Positions 4,009-5,153 of a DNA stretch of 5,153 bases are shown here, piece by piece; the stretch's first letter is position 1; every line of letters starts with the position of its first letter. The stretch comes from an uncultured Collinsella sp. (lineage in GTDB: Bacteria; Actinomycetota; Coriobacteriia; Coriobacteriales; Coriobacteriaceae). The position numbers and the translations under genes were made by a program. The notes under the pieces are model-generated. The model searched no databases. It saw only the letters and a program-made list of their open reading frames with translations, and had not been told where the DNA came from. The stretch covers positions 1-5,153 of the forward strand of contig URVD01000133.1 in NCBI GenBank assembly GCA_900551195.1, given 5' to 3'.

Positions 4009-5088
4009 ATGCTTAGGATCGGTCTTCTTACCAGTGGCGGCGACTGTCAAGCGCTCAACGCCACCATGCGCGGCATTGTCAAAACGCTTATGACCAATAG
4101 CGAAGAGCCTATTGAGATCTATGGTTTTGAGGACGGCTACCAGGGCCTTATCTACAGCAGGTTCCGTGTCATGACGCCCGCCGATTTTAGCGGCATCCTC
4201 ACCCGTGGCGGCACCATCCTGGGCACGAGCCGCACGCCGTTCAAGCGCCTGGACATTCCCGAGGCCGACGGCGTCGAGAAGGTGCCCGCAATGGTCCACA
4301 CCTATCATAAGCTGCAGCTCGACTGCCTGTTTATGCTGGGCGGTAACGGCTCCACCAAGACCGCCAACCGCCTGCGCGAAGAGGGCCTCAACGTTATCGC
4401 CCTGCCCAAGACCATCGATAACGACACCTGGGGCACCGAGCTGACGTTTGGCTTTACGAGCGCCATCGACGTCGCCACCAAGTGCATCGACGACATCCAC
4501 ACCACTGCCTCGAGTCACGGCCGCGTGTTTGTCATCGAGATCATGGGCCACAAGGTCGGTTGGATTCCGCTGTATGCCGGCGTCGCGGGCGGCGCGGACG
4601 TCATCTTGATTCCCGAGATCCCCTACGACATGGACAACGTCATCAAGACCATCGAGCATCGCATGGAGACCGGCAGCCGCTTTACCATCGTGGCCGTCGC
4701 CGAGGGCGCTATCTCCAAGGAGGACGCAGCGCTGCCCAAGAAGGAGTACAAGAAAAAGCTCGCCGAGCGCACGAGTCCGTCGATCGTCTACGACATCGCC
4801 AAGGAGATCGAGGCCAAGACTGGTCGCGAGACCCGCGTCGCCATCCCCGGCCACACGCAGCGCGGCGGCCAACCCGACGCCCAGGACCGCATCTTTGCGA
4901 CCCAGTGCGGCGTCGAGGCGGCACTGGGATGCCTGCGCGGCGAGTTTGGCTACATGATTGCCCTGCGTGACGGCAAGATGTGCCACATGCCGCTCGAGGA
5001 GGTCGCCGGCAAGCTCAAATATGTCGACCCCCAGAGCTACCTGGTGCGCGAGGCCAAGGCGTTGGGCATCAGCTTCGGCGACGAATAG
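4009..5088 (+). CDS. pfkA: 6-phosphofructokinase (PfkA superfamily; ATP or PPi donor uncertain)
   Basis: A complete 359-residue cytosolic enzyme that phosphorylates fructose 6-phosphate to fructose 1,6-bisphosphate in glycolysis. It opens with the nucleotide/phosphate loop LLTSGGDCQALNA (6-18). It continues with TRGGTILGTSR (65-75), the donor loop GGNGS (111-115), the catalytic PKTIDND (133-139, base D137), TTASSHGR (165-172), EIMGHKVGW (177-185) and GHTQRGG (281-287). R276, H282 and R285 match the sugar-phosphate contacts. At the two donor-sensitive positions of the E. coli enzyme (104 and 124) it has G114, as in ATP enzymes, and K134, as in PPi enzymes and some actinobacterial ATP enzymes. 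The metal-contacting Asp of GGDGS is N113, which I recall in many Clostridia relatives. It is longer than E. coli PfkA (320). It is a single-gene unit preceded by an inverted repeat. Enzyme call is firm; donor is open. Confidence 0.93.
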   Translation: MLRIGLLTSGGDCQALNATMRGIVKTLMTNSEEPIEIYGFEDGYQGLIYSRFRVMTPADFSGILTRGGTILGTSRTPFKRLDIPEADGVEKVPAMVHTYHKLQLDCLFMLGGNGSTKTANRLREEGLNVIALPKTIDNDTWGTELTFGFTSAIDVATKCIDDIHTTASSHGRVFVIEIMGHKVGWIPLYAGVAGGADVILIPEIPYDMDNVIKTIEHRMETGSRFTIVAVAEGAISKEDAALPKKEYKKKLAERTSPSIVYDIAKEIEAKTGRETRVAIPGHTQRGGQPDAQDRIFATQCGVEAALGCLRGEFGYMIALRDGKMCHMPLEEVAGKLKYVDPQSYLVREAKALGISFGDE

Positions 5089-5153
5089 CCTCGGCCGAAA
5101 TCCATCCCATCGGGCCCTCCGACCCCGCCCGACGTATTTCGATTTGGCTCCTC
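5089..5153. other. Right-edge non-coding stretch
   Basis: These 65 bases follow the kinase stop. A TCGGCCGA palindrome (5091-5098) and a distant CGAAAT/ATTTCG pair (5096-5101 and 5134-5139) are present. No stem followed by a T-run is visible, so the kinase terminator, if it has one, is probably outside the window. No gene start is visible before the edge. Confidence 0.4.

Noticed and set aside
3916..4986. Minus-strand open frame (356 codons) opposite the phosphofructokinase
   Set aside because: Antisense shadow. The plus strand has every phosphofructokinase motif in order, and the shadow translation is biased toward D, G, A, V and L without a domain.

Overview
The window reads as ordinary chromosome of a high-GC, probably host-associated Gram-positive bacterium. 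The three larger proteins and their C/G-ending codons look most like a Coriobacteriia member such as Collinsella. That placement is inferred from the protein flavour, not from a marker gene. No rRNA, tRNA, CRISPR array, transposase or phage gene is visible.

Left part (1-1110): a two-gene type II toxin-antitoxin cassette on the minus strand. A ribbon-helix-helix RelB/DinJ-like antitoxin (640-1020) precedes and overlaps by 8 nt a PIN-domain ribonuclease toxin (153-647). A good minus-strand promoter (1045-1073) lies just upstream. Its -35 edge runs into three AGCAT repeats about one helical turn apart, a likely autoregulatory operator. The cassette is visibly less GC-rich than the rest (31 of 60 bases in one hand-counted line, against 39 of 60 in a line of the kinase gene), which suggests acquired accessory DNA.

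Middle (1115-2732): an M18-family zinc aminopeptidase on the minus strand with all expected metal and catalytic residues. It is followed by two hairpins: one overlaps its stop codon (1197-1237), and the other is a classic GC stem with a T-run (1115-1148). Together they insulate the peptidase from the toxin-antitoxin promoter. The peptidase is divergent from the next gene, and its start is ambiguous (2621 or 2732).

Right part (2783-5153): two plus-strand genes. The first is a membrane-anchored or exported Ntn-hydrolase of the linear-amide C-N hydrolase (choloylglycine hydrolase/NAAA-like) group. It ends at a probable terminator (3872-3909). The second is a 359-residue 6-phosphofructokinase preceded by a strong inverted repeat in its promoter region. 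Its active-site signature (GGNGS plus PKTIDND) leaves the phosphoryl donor, ATP or pyrophosphate, open.

The genes do not form one pathway. They are four separate transcription units: stress or plasmid-type toxin-antitoxin, peptide turnover, amide hydrolysis at the cell surface, and glycolysis. I found no convincing new multi-gene system. The points most worth a second look are the toxin-antitoxin operator and pairing, the anchored Ntn-hydrolase, the kinase active site, and the inverted repeat before the kinase.
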